From NCBI GenBank assembly GCA_937949945.1, contig CALFEQ010000085.1, positions 169,449 through 233,448 on the forward strand: a stretch of DNA of 64,000 bases, given 5' to 3'. Both the position numbers and the translations under genes were made by a program. The stretch comes from an uncultured Myxococcales bacterium (GTDB taxonomy: Bacteria; Myxococcota_A; Polyangia; Polyangiales; Polyangiaceae). Below are positions 8,953-17,296 of this stretch, piece by piece (within the stretch, counting starts at the first letter, position 1; each line of letters opens with the position of its first letter). The notes under the pieces were generated by a model that was not told where the DNA came from, made no database searches, and saw nothing but the letters and a program-made list of their open reading frames with translations.

Positions 8953-9588
8953 ATGACCGCTCTCGGCCAAGCCTACTTCTACGTCTGCGCGACCCTCGCG
9001 CTCGCGGGGGCGCTCGGCGTCGTCGTGGCGAAGAACCCGATCCGCGGCGCGATGGGGCTCCTCCTGATGATCCTCAGCATCGCGGGTCTCTTCCTCGCGC
9101 TCAACGCGCAGTTCCTCGCCGCGATCCAGCTCATCGTCTACGCGGGCGCGATCGTCGTCCTGTTCCTGTTCGTCATCATGCTCCTCGGCCCGAGCGCCAA
9201 GACGCCGAGCGACAACCGCGGGCGCGTCCCGCGCACGATCGGCGCGGTCGTGTTCGCCGCGGTCGGCTTGGGCGCGATGGGGCTGCTCGTCCGCACGGCG
9301 CCGAAGACGCCCGAGGGCGCAAAGGCGCTCGTGGAGGTCACGAACGACTTCGGCAGCGTCGACGCCTTCGGACGCACGCTCTTCACGGAGGGCATCGTCC
9401 CGTTCGAGCTGTCGAGCGCGCTGCTCATGGTCGCGATCATCGGCGCCGTGGCCGTCGCCCGCGGCAGGACGAAGGCCGAGATCGCCCTCGCGAAGTCGCC
9501 CGCGGAGGCCCTCCGCGACGTGCCGGTCGCCTCGCCCGAGGGCGCGCCCCGTACGCCCGGCGGCATCACCAGGGAGGCTCACCAGTGA
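8953..9588 (+). CDS. nuoJ: NADH-quinone oxidoreductase subunit J
   Basis: 211-residue membrane subunit of complex I with five predicted hydrophobic helices, including the conserved QLIVYAGAIVVLFLFVIMLL helix. A GAGG sits 7 nt before the ATG. The loop between helices 4 and 5 and a hydrophilic C-terminal tail (about 180-211) lengthen it slightly over the E. coli protein (184). It overlaps nuoK by 4 nt. Confidence 0.95.
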   Translation: MTALGQAYFYVCATLALAGALGVVVAKNPIRGAMGLLLMILSIAGLFLALNAQFLAAIQLIVYAGAIVVLFLFVIMLLGPSAKTPSDNRGRVPRTIGAVVFAAVGLGAMGLLVRTAPKTPEGAKALVEVTNDFGSVDAFGRTLFTEGIVPFELSSALLMVAIIGAVAVARGRTKAEIALAKSPAEALRDVPVASPEGAPRTPGGITREAHQ

Positions 9589-9896
9589 TCCCCGTCGAAC
9601 ACTACGTCGCCCTGTCGGCGCTGCTCTTCACGGTCGGAGGCGTCGGCTTCCTCGTTCGGCGCAACGTGCTCGTCACGCTGATGAGCCTCGAGATCATGCT
9701 GAACGCCGTGAACCTGGCGCTCGTCGCGTTCAACCGCCAGGCCACGCACGTCGGCGCCCACACGGGCCAGATCTTCGCGTTCTTCATCATCGCGGCCGAG
9801 GCCGCCGAGGTCGCCGTCGGCCTCGCGATCGTCATCTCGCTCTTCCGCATCCGCCGCACGGTGCGGTCCGACGAAGCGGACCTGCTCAAGAACTGA
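9585..9896 (+). CDS. nuoK: NADH-quinone oxidoreductase subunit K
   Basis: 103 residues, the family's usual length of about 100. Start is GTG 9585, overlapping the nuoJ stop as GTGA, with GGGAGG upstream. Three helices are visible; the conserved motor glutamates lie in LMSLEIMLNAVNLALVAF and in FFIIAAEAAEVAVGLAIVI. It is one of the Mrp-like proton-channel neighbours in the membrane arm. Confidence 0.95.
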   Translation: MIPVEHYVALSALLFTVGGVGFLVRRNVLVTLMSLEIMLNAVNLALVAFNRQATHVGAHTGQIFAFFIIAAEAAEVAVGLAIVISLFRIRRTVRSDEADLLKN

Positions 9897-9900
9897 GGCC

Positions 9901-12510
9901 ATGAAAGCCCTCTTCTCACTCTTCGCACCGAACGACTTCTCGCTCATCGCCGTCGTGCTGGCGATGCCGCTCCTCGGAGCGTTCGTGAACGGTGTCTTCG
10001 GGCGCCGGCTCGGCAAGTCCGCCGTCCGGCTCATGGCGCTCTCCGCGGTCGGCATCAGCTTCGCGTGCGCGATCGTCACGTTCGCCGCGCTCAACGACCT
10101 GACGGATGCGGCCAAGCACGCCGGAGCCGAGGGCACGCCTCAGAAGCTCGTCTGGACCGCCTGGGAGTGGATGAAGCTCTCCGGCACCGGCGCGAGCCGG
10201 ATCGCCGTCGACCTCCGCTTCAGCGTCGACGCGCTCTCCGGCGTCATGATGCTCGTCGTCACCGGCGTGGGCTTCCTCATCCACGTCTACTCGACCGAGT
10301 ACATGGCCGAGGACAAGGGGTTCTGGCGCTTCTTCTGCTACCTGAACCTCTTCATCTTCTCGATGCTCGTCCTCATCCTCGGGGACAACCTGCCGGTGCT
10401 CTTCGTCGGCTGGGAGGGCGTCGGCCTCTGCTCGTACCTGCTGATCGGCTTCTGGTACAACAAGACCCCCAACGCCGCGGCCGGCAAGAAGGCGTTCATC
10501 GCGAACCGCATCGGCGACTTCGGCTTGATCGTCGCGATGTTCATCTTCGCGGTGTACTGCGGGTCGCTCGACTGGACGGGCATCCAGAACAACGCGAACA
10601 ACCTCGTCACGAGCTTCAACAACCCGCCCGGATCGGGCCCCGGCGCGATCCACCTCTGGCCGATCGGCGGCGGCCGGTTCGAGGACTACACGCTCCTCGG
10701 CCTCAAGATCCCGCTCCACAAGCTCCAGCCCGACACGCCGTGGGCGATCACGGCCGCGACGGCGGCGAGCCTCATGCTCTTCCTCGGCGCGACCGGCAAG
10801 AGCGCGCAGATCCCGCTCTACGTCTGGCTCCCGGACGCGATGGCCGGCCCCACGCCCGTCAGCGCCCTCATCCACGCGGCCACGATGGTCACGGCGGGCG
10901 TCTACCTGCTCTGCCGTCTCTCCTTCGTGTTCGTCCTCGCGCCCGCGGCGATGCTCGTCGTCGCATTCACGGGCGCGGCGACCGCCCTGCTCGCCGCATC
11001 GATCGCGCTCGTACAGAACGACATCAAGAAGGTCCTCGCCTACTCCACCGTGAGCCAGCTCGGCTTCATGGTGCTCGGCTGCGGCGTCGGCGCCTTCACG
11101 GCGGGCTTCTTCCACGTCTTCACGCACGCGTTCTTCAAGGCGTGCCTCTTCCTCGGCGCCGGCAGCGTGATCCACGCGATGCACGCCCGTATCCACGACG
11201 ACGTGCGGTCGCAGGACATGCGGAACATGGGCGGCCTGCGGAAGTACATGCCGCTCACGTACTGGACCTTCGTCGCGTCGACGCTCGCGATCATCGGCTT
11301 CCCGCTCACGAGCGGCTTCTTCTCGAAGGACGAGATCCTCGCGCGCGTGCTCGTCTCCACGCCGACCGGCGTCGACCTCGCCGCCGGCCCGAAGCCCTGG
11401 CAGTGGCCGTCGTGGGCGCCGTGGGTGCTCTGGGGCATGGCGATCGCCGCCGCGACGATGACGGCGTTCTACATGTGCCGCTGCGTCTTCCTCACCTTCT
11501 GGGGTGACTTCCGCGGCTGGACGATCGGCCGCCCGTCGCAGGTGCACAAGAGCCACCACGACGACGAGCACCACGATCACGGCGACGACGAGGAGCATCA
11601 CCACCACGAGGACCTCTCGCAGCCGGGTCTGCCGCCGCGCGAGTCGCCTCGCACGATGACGATCCCGCTGCTCATCCTCGGCGCCGCGGCGATCGTGGCC
11701 GGCATCTTCAACCCCGCCGCGATCAAGCTGATCAAGCCGGACTTCGACTTCCTCCCGCTCGATCACTGGCTCGACCCGCTCTTCGCGGACGCGCAGCGTG
11801 GCCTCACGATGGCCGAGCACCACCTCGCGCACTCGCGTGAGCTGCTCTCCACCTTCGGTGCGTTCACCGCCTTCGCGGTCGGCGCCGGGTTCGCGTACTG
11901 GGTCTACGTCAAGGAGAAGGGCAAGCCGGCGCGCGACGCCATGCTCAAGGTGCCGAAGCTCTACCGCCTGCTCCTCGACAAGTGGCGCGTCGACGAGGCG
12001 TACGACAAGACCGTCGTCGCCAGCGTGGACGCCCTTGCCGACACGGCGACCTCGGTCGATCAGGGCATCATCGACTTCGTCCTGGCGCGGCTCACGTCGC
12101 TCGTCGTCGCGGCGACCGGCACCGTCCTGCGCGTGTTCCAGAACGGCGTCGTCCACGTGTACGCCGCCATCATGGTGATCGGCCTCGCCGCGGTCGGCTG
12201 GTTCTTCGTCCAGCCGCACGCCGCGTTCACGATCGACGAGAAGGACGGTGATTACACGCTCGTGGCCAGCCCGGGCCCGAGCTACTCGTACCGCTGGTAT
12301 CCCGACGCCACGAAGGAGCCGCAGTCGGCGGAGTTTTCGCCGACGGCGGCGCAGATCAAAGTCCACGTCCCCGACGGCAAGAGTCAGACGGTGAAGCTCG
12401 AGGTGAAGAACGCCTTCGGCCGAATCGACTCGAAGGTCTACACCATCAGCCGACCGGTCCCGCCGGGCGGCGGCGTCCGCGAGCGCGGCAACCAGCCGAG
12501 GGGGAACTGA
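9901..12510 (+). CDS. nuoL: NADH-quinone oxidoreductase subunit L with His-rich loop and C-terminal Ig-like extension
   Basis: Antiporter-like distal proton-pump subunit of complex I. The core shows LFVGWEGVGLCSYLLIGFW with the channel glutamate and the KSAQIPLYVWLPDAMAGPTPVSALIHAATMV block. At 869 residues it is about 250 longer than usual. Two additions explain this. A His/Asp/Glu-rich loop at about 549-571 (HHDDEHHDHGDDEEHHHH) looks metal-binding. A soluble C-terminal region after the last helix (about 775-869) carries a PKD/Ig-like sandwich pattern (SYSYRWYPDATKEPQSAEF ... VKLEVKNAFGRIDSKVY). Function of the additions is unknown. Starts 4 nt after nuoK. Confidence 0.95.
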   Translation: MKALFSLFAPNDFSLIAVVLAMPLLGAFVNGVFGRRLGKSAVRLMALSAVGISFACAIVTFAALNDLTDAAKHAGAEGTPQKLVWTAWEWMKLSGTGASRIAVDLRFSVDALSGVMMLVVTGVGFLIHVYSTEYMAEDKGFWRFFCYLNLFIFSMLVLILGDNLPVLFVGWEGVGLCSYLLIGFWYNKTPNAAAGKKAFIANRIGDFGLIVAMFIFAVYCGSLDWTGIQNNANNLVTSFNNPPGSGPGAIHLWPIGGGRFEDYTLLGLKIPLHKLQPDTPWAITAATAASLMLFLGATGKSAQIPLYVWLPDAMAGPTPVSALIHAATMVTAGVYLLCRLSFVFVLAPAAMLVVAFTGAATALLAASIALVQNDIKKVLAYSTVSQLGFMVLGCGVGAFTAGFFHVFTHAFFKACLFLGAGSVIHAMHARIHDDVRSQDMRNMGGLRKYMPLTYWTFVASTLAIIGFPLTSGFFSKDEILARVLVSTPTGVDLAAGPKPWQWPSWAPWVLWGMAIAAATMTAFYMCRCVFLTFWGDFRGWTIGRPSQVHKSHHDDEHHDHGDDEEHHHHEDLSQPGLPPRESPRTMTIPLLILGAAAIVAGIFNPAAIKLIKPDFDFLPLDHWLDPLFADAQRGLTMAEHHLAHSRELLSTFGAFTAFAVGAGFAYWVYVKEKGKPARDAMLKVPKLYRLLLDKWRVDEAYDKTVVASVDALADTATSVDQGIIDFVLARLTSLVVAATGTVLRVFQNGVVHVYAAIMVIGLAAVGWFFVQPHAAFTIDEKDGDYTLVASPGPSYSYRWYPDATKEPQSAEFSPTAAQIKVHVPDGKSQTVKLEVKNAFGRIDSKVYTISRPVPPGGGVRERGNQPRGN

Positions 12511-12515
12511 CGGCC

Positions 12516-14555
12516 ATGGCGACCAAGACCTCTCCCTCTCAGCTCCCGCACGACACCACCTCGGGCCGCCCGGCCTGGACGACGCCGCTGTTCGCCTTCC
12601 TGGCCGCCGTCGTCCTGCTCGTCGTGGCGACGCAGCTCCTCGGCCGTGGCAACGAGAAGGACCTCGCGTCGTTCAGCCAGGCGAACGCGACGGTGGGCTC
12701 GCTGATCCCGCTGCTCGTCGCCGCGGTCGTCGCGTGGCTCGTCCCGCAGGGTCACGGCTGGCGCACGCGTGCTCCGCTCGCGTTCATCGCCGGCCTGTTC
12801 GCGCTCTTCATCGCGAACATGTGGCCGAGCGCGGCCGCCGTCGCGACCGAAGGCGCCGCCGACGCGCAGCCGGAGGAGATGCCCACGCTCCTGTCGTGGC
12901 TCATCGGCCTGCCGCTCGCGGGCTCGATCGCGATCCTGTTCATGCCGCGCCAGGCGCCGCGCCTGCTCAAGGCGACGACGCTGCTCGTCATGCTCGCGAC
13001 GCTGGCAGCCTCGATCCCGCTGCTCCGCGTCGACATGGGGCGCACGTTCCACTTCAACCAGGACGTGGTGTGGATCGAGCGCTTCGGCATCCACTACCAC
13101 GTGGCGATCGACGGCATCTCGCTCTGGCTCGTCATCCTGACGGTCTTCATCACGCCGATCGCCGCGTACGTCTCCTTCGGGAGCATCCACACGCGCATCA
13201 AGGACTGGTGCTTCGCGCTCCTGCTCCTGGAAGCGGGGATGATCGGCGCGTTCGTCGCGCTCGACCTCTTCCTCTTCTACGTCTTCTGGGAGGTGATGCT
13301 GATCCCGATGTACGTGATGATCGGGGTCTGGGGAGGGACGAACCGCATCAAGGCGGCGCTCAAGTTCTTCCTCTACACGATGGCGGGCAGCCTCCTCATG
13401 CTCGCCGCCATCCTGTACCTCGCGTACACGTACAGCCGCGTCACCGGCGGGACGGCGACGTTCGACTTCTTCGAGCTCCAGCGCCTCCAGTTCCCGCGGC
13501 ACCTCCAGATCTGGCTCTGGTTCGCGTTCGCGATCTCGTTCTTCATCAAGGTCCCGATGTGGCCGGTGCACACGTGGTTGCCCGATGCCCACACGGAGGC
13601 GCCGACCGCGGGATCCATCATCCTCGCGGCCGTGCTCCTGAAGATGGGGACCTACGGCTACCTGCGCTTCTGCATGGGCCTCTTCCCGGAGGTCTCGGCC
13701 GAGTTCGCGGCCACGCTCGGCGGCGTCGCCGTCCTCGGCGGCATCCTCTACGGCGCGCTCTGCGCGTGGCGCCAGGACGACGTGAAGCGCCTCGTCGCGT
13801 ACTCGTCGGTCGCGCACCTCGGCTACGTGATGCTCGGCATCTTCGCGGCCACGCGCGGCTCGATCGAGGGCGCCATCCTCCAGATGATCAACCACGGCGT
13901 CACGACCGGCGCGCTGTTCCTCCTCGTCGGCGTCATCTACGACCGCCGCCACACGCGCATGCTCGACGACTTCGGCGGCCTCGCGAAGGTGATGCCCGTC
14001 TACACGGCGCTGTTCATCATCTCGACGATGGCGAGCATCGGCGTCCCCGGGCTCAACGGCTTCGTCGGCGAGTTCTTGATCATCACGGGCACGTACGCGT
14101 CCGACAAGCTCGGCCACGTCAACGGCATCCAGGCCGTCGGCGCCGCGCTCGGCGTCATCCTCGCCGCGCTCTACATGCTCACGGCGGTCCAGAAGATGTT
14201 CTTCGGGCCCATCACGCGCGACGAGAACAAGCGTCTGTCCGACATCAACGCGCGCGAGATGATCGCCGTGGCGCCGCTCGTCATCGCGATGTTCGTCCTC
14301 GGCCTCGCGCCGAACCTGCTCGTCAACCAGATGCACGGAGCGGTCGAGCGCATCCTCGTCGACTACGAGACGCGCGGGAAGCTGCCCGGCGGCGGGACCA
14401 AGTTCTACGAGGGCCCGATCCGCCTCGGCATCCGCCGCCCCGACACCCCGCCGCCCGTCGGCCCGTCGCCCGAGCCCACGCCCGGTGGCCTCAGCTTCGG
14501 AAACGAAGGCAGCCGGCCCGCCGGCGGCGGCGCTCACGATGGCCACGGTCACTGA
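12516..14555 (+). CDS. nuoM: NADH-quinone oxidoreductase subunit M
   Basis: 679-residue antiporter-like proton-pumping subunit of complex I. Visible: FYVFWEVMLIPMYVMIGVWGG with the channel glutamate, FFIKVPMWPVHTWLPDAHTEAP, and the lysine helix following. The first 100 residues include two extra hydrophobic segments and the last 50 residues form a Pro/Gly-rich tail ending HDGHGH, so it is longer than the E. coli subunit (509). Starts 5 nt after nuoL; a GAGGGGG inside the end of nuoL may serve as ribosome-binding site. Confidence 0.96.
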   Translation: MATKTSPSQLPHDTTSGRPAWTTPLFAFLAAVVLLVVATQLLGRGNEKDLASFSQANATVGSLIPLLVAAVVAWLVPQGHGWRTRAPLAFIAGLFALFIANMWPSAAAVATEGAADAQPEEMPTLLSWLIGLPLAGSIAILFMPRQAPRLLKATTLLVMLATLAASIPLLRVDMGRTFHFNQDVVWIERFGIHYHVAIDGISLWLVILTVFITPIAAYVSFGSIHTRIKDWCFALLLLEAGMIGAFVALDLFLFYVFWEVMLIPMYVMIGVWGGTNRIKAALKFFLYTMAGSLLMLAAILYLAYTYSRVTGGTATFDFFELQRLQFPRHLQIWLWFAFAISFFIKVPMWPVHTWLPDAHTEAPTAGSIILAAVLLKMGTYGYLRFCMGLFPEVSAEFAATLGGVAVLGGILYGALCAWRQDDVKRLVAYSSVAHLGYVMLGIFAATRGSIEGAILQMINHGVTTGALFLLVGVIYDRRHTRMLDDFGGLAKVMPVYTALFIISTMASIGVPGLNGFVGEFLIITGTYASDKLGHVNGIQAVGAALGVILAALYMLTAVQKMFFGPITRDENKRLSDINAREMIAVAPLVIAMFVLGLAPNLLVNQMHGAVERILVDYETRGKLPGGGTKFYEGPIRLGIRRPDTPPPVGPSPEPTPGGLSFGNEGSRPAGGGAHDGHGH

Positions 14556-14573
14556 CGGGAGAAGAGATCGATC

Positions 14574-16076
14574 ATGATGGCGCTCGCGTTCGTCCTCTCC
14601 CCGCTCCTCATCCTCGCGCTCGGCGCGCTGCTCCTGATGCTCGCCGAGGCGCTGACCCCCAAGCAGAACCGCGCTGCCGGGCTCGCTCTCGGCGCGACGA
14701 TCGTGTTCGTCGCGGGCTTCGCCTTCTCCGTCGGCGCGTGGCTGTACGGCGTCGAAGACGTCGCCGAGCGCGAGCTGCTCGCGCCGTGGCTCGTCATCGA
14801 TCGGTTCACGATCTTCTTCGACGGCCTCTTCTGCCTCGGCGGAGCCCTCGCCGCCCTCCTTGCCGGCGGCTACCTCCGGGAGCACGGGCTCGAGCGCGGC
14901 GAGTTCTACGGCCTGCTCATCTTCTCGACGATCGGCGGCATGATGGTCGCGGCCGCCGGTGACGCGCTCATGGTCTTCATCGGCCTCGAGACGATGTCGA
15001 TCGGCGCCTATGCGCTCACCGCGTTCCGCCGCACGTCTCCGCGCTCGGCCGAGGGCGCGCTGAAGTACTTCCTGCTCGGCTCGTTCGCCGCGGCCATCCT
15101 GCTCTACGGCTTCGCGCTCCTCTACGGGGCGACGGGCCACACGGATCTCGTCGGCATCGGCAACGCGATCCGCGCGGGCGGACAGCACCAGACGATGATC
15201 CTCGTCGCGCTCGTGCTCGTCCTCGTCGGCCTCGTCTTCAAGGTGAGCGCGGTGCCCTTCCACATGTGGGCGCCCGACGCGTACGAGGGCGCGCCCACGC
15301 CCGCGACCACGTACATGGCCGCGGTGGTGAAGTGCGGCGCCTTCGCCATGCTGCTGCGCGTCCTTCTGACGTGCTTCAGCGACCAGGGCCTCATGTCGTG
15401 GGCCGCCGGCTGGCCGCCGGTGCTGGCGTGGATCGCCGTGCTCACGATGACGGTGGCGAACCTCATCGCCGGCCAGCAGGAGTCGGTGAAGCGCATGCTC
15501 GCCTACTCGAGCATCGCGCACGCGGGCTACCTCCTCGTCGGCGTCGTCGCCACGATCCACTCGATGGGGACCGCGACGGCGAGCGTCCTCTTCTACCTGC
15601 TCACGTACACGGTCTCGACCGCCGGCGCGTTCGGCGCGCTCATCCTCTGCGGCCGCAAAGGCGCCGAGGCCGTGAGCTACGAGGACCTCGCAGGCATCGG
15701 CCGCCGCCACCCGGCCGCCGCCCTCGCCTTCTCGCTGTTCCTCGTGTCGCTCGCGGGCATCCCGCCGACGGCCGGCTTCTTCGGCAAGTGGTTCATCTTC
15801 CGCGCCGCCATCGACGCCGGCTTCTACGCGCTCACGATCATCGCGTTTTTCAACAGCGTCATCGCCGCGTACTACTACCTGCGCGTGCTCGTGTTCATGT
15901 ACATGCGCGAGCCCGCGGCCGGCGCCCCCATCGCCACGCCGATGCGCTCCGGCTACGTCGCGACGGCGCTCGTCGTGTCCGCGATCCTCGTCATCGCGCT
16001 CGGTGTCGTGCCGTCCCTCCCGCTCGACGTCGCCGTCGAGGCGAGCGAGAAGACGTTCGCGGCGCCGGGAGGCTGA
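14574..16076 (+). CDS. nuoN: NADH-quinone oxidoreductase subunit N
   Basis: 500 residues, third antiporter-like subunit of the complex I membrane arm, of normal length (about 485). The channel glutamate is in FIGLETMSIGAYALTAF, and the discontinuous-helix region reads KVSAVPFHMWAPDAYEGAPTP. Two in-frame ATGs stand together at 14574 and 14577 behind GGGAGAAGAG; either may be used. Last nuo gene of the operon. Confidence 0.96.
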   Translation: MMALAFVLSPLLILALGALLLMLAEALTPKQNRAAGLALGATIVFVAGFAFSVGAWLYGVEDVAERELLAPWLVIDRFTIFFDGLFCLGGALAALLAGGYLREHGLERGEFYGLLIFSTIGGMMVAAAGDALMVFIGLETMSIGAYALTAFRRTSPRSAEGALKYFLLGSFAAAILLYGFALLYGATGHTDLVGIGNAIRAGGQHQTMILVALVLVLVGLVFKVSAVPFHMWAPDAYEGAPTPATTYMAAVVKCGAFAMLLRVLLTCFSDQGLMSWAAGWPPVLAWIAVLTMTVANLIAGQQESVKRMLAYSSIAHAGYLLVGVVATIHSMGTATASVLFYLLTYTVSTAGAFGALILCGRKGAEAVSYEDLAGIGRRHPAAALAFSLFLVSLAGIPPTAGFFGKWFIFRAAIDAGFYALTIIAFFNSVIAAYYYLRVLVFMYMREPAAGAPIATPMRSGYVATALVVSAILVIALGVVPSLPLDVAVEASEKTFAAPGG

Positions 16077-16083
16077 GCGGTCG

Positions 16084-16989
16084 TTGCGAGCTGCCATCGC
16101 CCTCTCGTCATTGCTCATCGCCTCGGGCATCGGCGGCTGTGGCGGCTGCTCGAAATCCGAGGGTGGCGCCGACGCCTCGCCCCAGGCGACGGCGAAGGGC
16201 GACGCCGCACCGGTCAACGCCACGCCCGTCCCCACGGCGAGCGTCGCGGCGATGGTCAACCCGGAGAACCTGCCTGCGTACACGGGCCCCACGGGCAGCG
16301 TGGAGGGCACGATCACGGTCACGGGCGATCCGGCGCCGGAGCGTCGCAGCGACTTCAAGAGGTGCCCGGACGCCGTGAACACGTACGGCCGCGCGTTCCG
16401 CGAGGGCCCGCCGCAAGGTCCGGACGGCGCTCGTCCCCTCGCCGACGCGATCGTCGCCGTCACGGGCTACAGCGGCTTCTTCATCCCCGAAAAGGAGGAA
16501 GCGAAGCAGCTGACGATCGAAGGCTGCGGGTACGCAAAGCGCACCGTGACGATGACGTTCGGTCAGCGGCTCGAGGTGAAGAACCTCTCGAAGGAGTTCT
16601 GGACGCCGGTGCTCACGCCCGGCCCCTCGGGGGTCATGATGATGGCGACGCCGAACGGCGATCCGGTGAAGCTCTACCCGAAGAAGCCGGGCCGCTACCG
16701 CCTGAGCGATCGCGATCGCCCGTACGCCGAAGCGGACGTCTTCGTCTTCCTCCACCCGCTCCACACCACCACGGACCTGAAGGGCTACTACCGAATCGAC
16801 GGCGTCCCGGTCGGGAAGGTCACGATCAACACGACGCACCCGCGGATCCCCGACTCCGAAGCTTCGGTCGAGGTCGACGTGCAGGAAGGCGCCGTGCATC
16901 GCGTCGACCTCCGGCTCGAGCACAAGGCCCCGCCGCCGCGGGACGCGGGGCCGGTGGTCGATGGGGGGAGGAAGTATCTGCTTCATTGA
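16084..16989 (+). CDS. Lipoprotein with cupredoxin-like / carboxypeptidase-regulatory-like fold
   Basis: 301 residues from a TTG start 7 nt after the nuoN stop; the start is chosen because it opens a clean signal peptide (LRAAIALSSLLIASGIGGC) with a lipobox-like IGGC. Low-complexity Ala/Pro spacer, then about 170 residues patterned like cupredoxin-type exported proteins: EGCGYAKRTVTMTFGQRLEVKNLSKEFW, followed by a TTDLKGYYRIDGVPVGKVTI stretch typical of carboxypeptidase regulatory-like domains. The copper ligands of a true cupredoxin are not clearly complete. Its position suggests co-transcription with nuo, perhaps an envelope electron-transfer accessory; this is inference. Confidence 0.7.
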   Translation: MRAAIALSSLLIASGIGGCGGCSKSEGGADASPQATAKGDAAPVNATPVPTASVAAMVNPENLPAYTGPTGSVEGTITVTGDPAPERRSDFKRCPDAVNTYGRAFREGPPQGPDGARPLADAIVAVTGYSGFFIPEKEEAKQLTIEGCGYAKRTVTMTFGQRLEVKNLSKEFWTPVLTPGPSGVMMMATPNGDPVKLYPKKPGRYRLSDRDRPYAEADVFVFLHPLHTTTDLKGYYRIDGVPVGKVTINTTHPRIPDSEASVEVDVQEGAVHRVDLRLEHKAPPPRDAGPVVDGGRKYLLH

Positions 16990-17156
16990 AGCAGTCCTCA
17001 GCTTTGGCTTCTCTCGGACTGCGGGCGCCATCCGCCATCGGGGACGGGCTCCTTCACGACCGCGTCGCTGGTGCTCACTCTCCAGGTACGGACTCGCAGG
17101 AGCCCCGACGCGGCGCTCGGTCCGCACGACCAATCGGCCCGCGCGGCACGACCCCG

Positions 17157-17177
17157 CTGAGGACTGAGGACCGAGGA
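17157..17177. repeat. Heptamer tandem repeat, CTGAGGA/CCGAGGA x3
   Basis: Copies CTGAGGA, CTGAGGA, CCGAGGA followed by a partial CCG. The repeat lies in the 307-bp gap (16990-17296) between the two lipoprotein genes and runs directly into the hairpin at 17180. The rest of the gap holds no gene I can support. Confidence 0.8.
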
Positions 17178-17179
17178 CC

Positions 17180-17204
17180 GTGAGCGCGCCGGAGGCGCGC
17201 TCAC
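17180..17204. terminator. Perfect 11-bp hairpin, possible terminator without T-tract
   Basis: GTGAGCGCGCC and GGCGCGCTCAC are perfect complements around a 3-nt GGA loop. No T-run follows on either strand, so Rho-independent termination is uncertain. It may end transcripts from the nuo operon on the plus strand. Confidence 0.4.
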
Positions 17205-17296
17205 ATGTCCATGCGATTGAGCCCCACGCTTTCCGCGGGCGATCGTGGTCGGCTGGGGCGGTCATCCGCTTCGTCGATGACCGCGAGGAGGTGAAC

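Noticed and set aside
9916..12366. 816-codon minus-strand frame opposite nuoL
   Set aside because: Arg/Asp/Glu/His-rich repetitive composition and full overlap with a clear nuoL; an antisense frame kept open by high GC.
12438..16463. 1341-codon minus-strand frame opposite nuoM-nuoN
   Set aside because: Same signs: charged low-complexity sequence, no domain, complete overlap with conserved genes.
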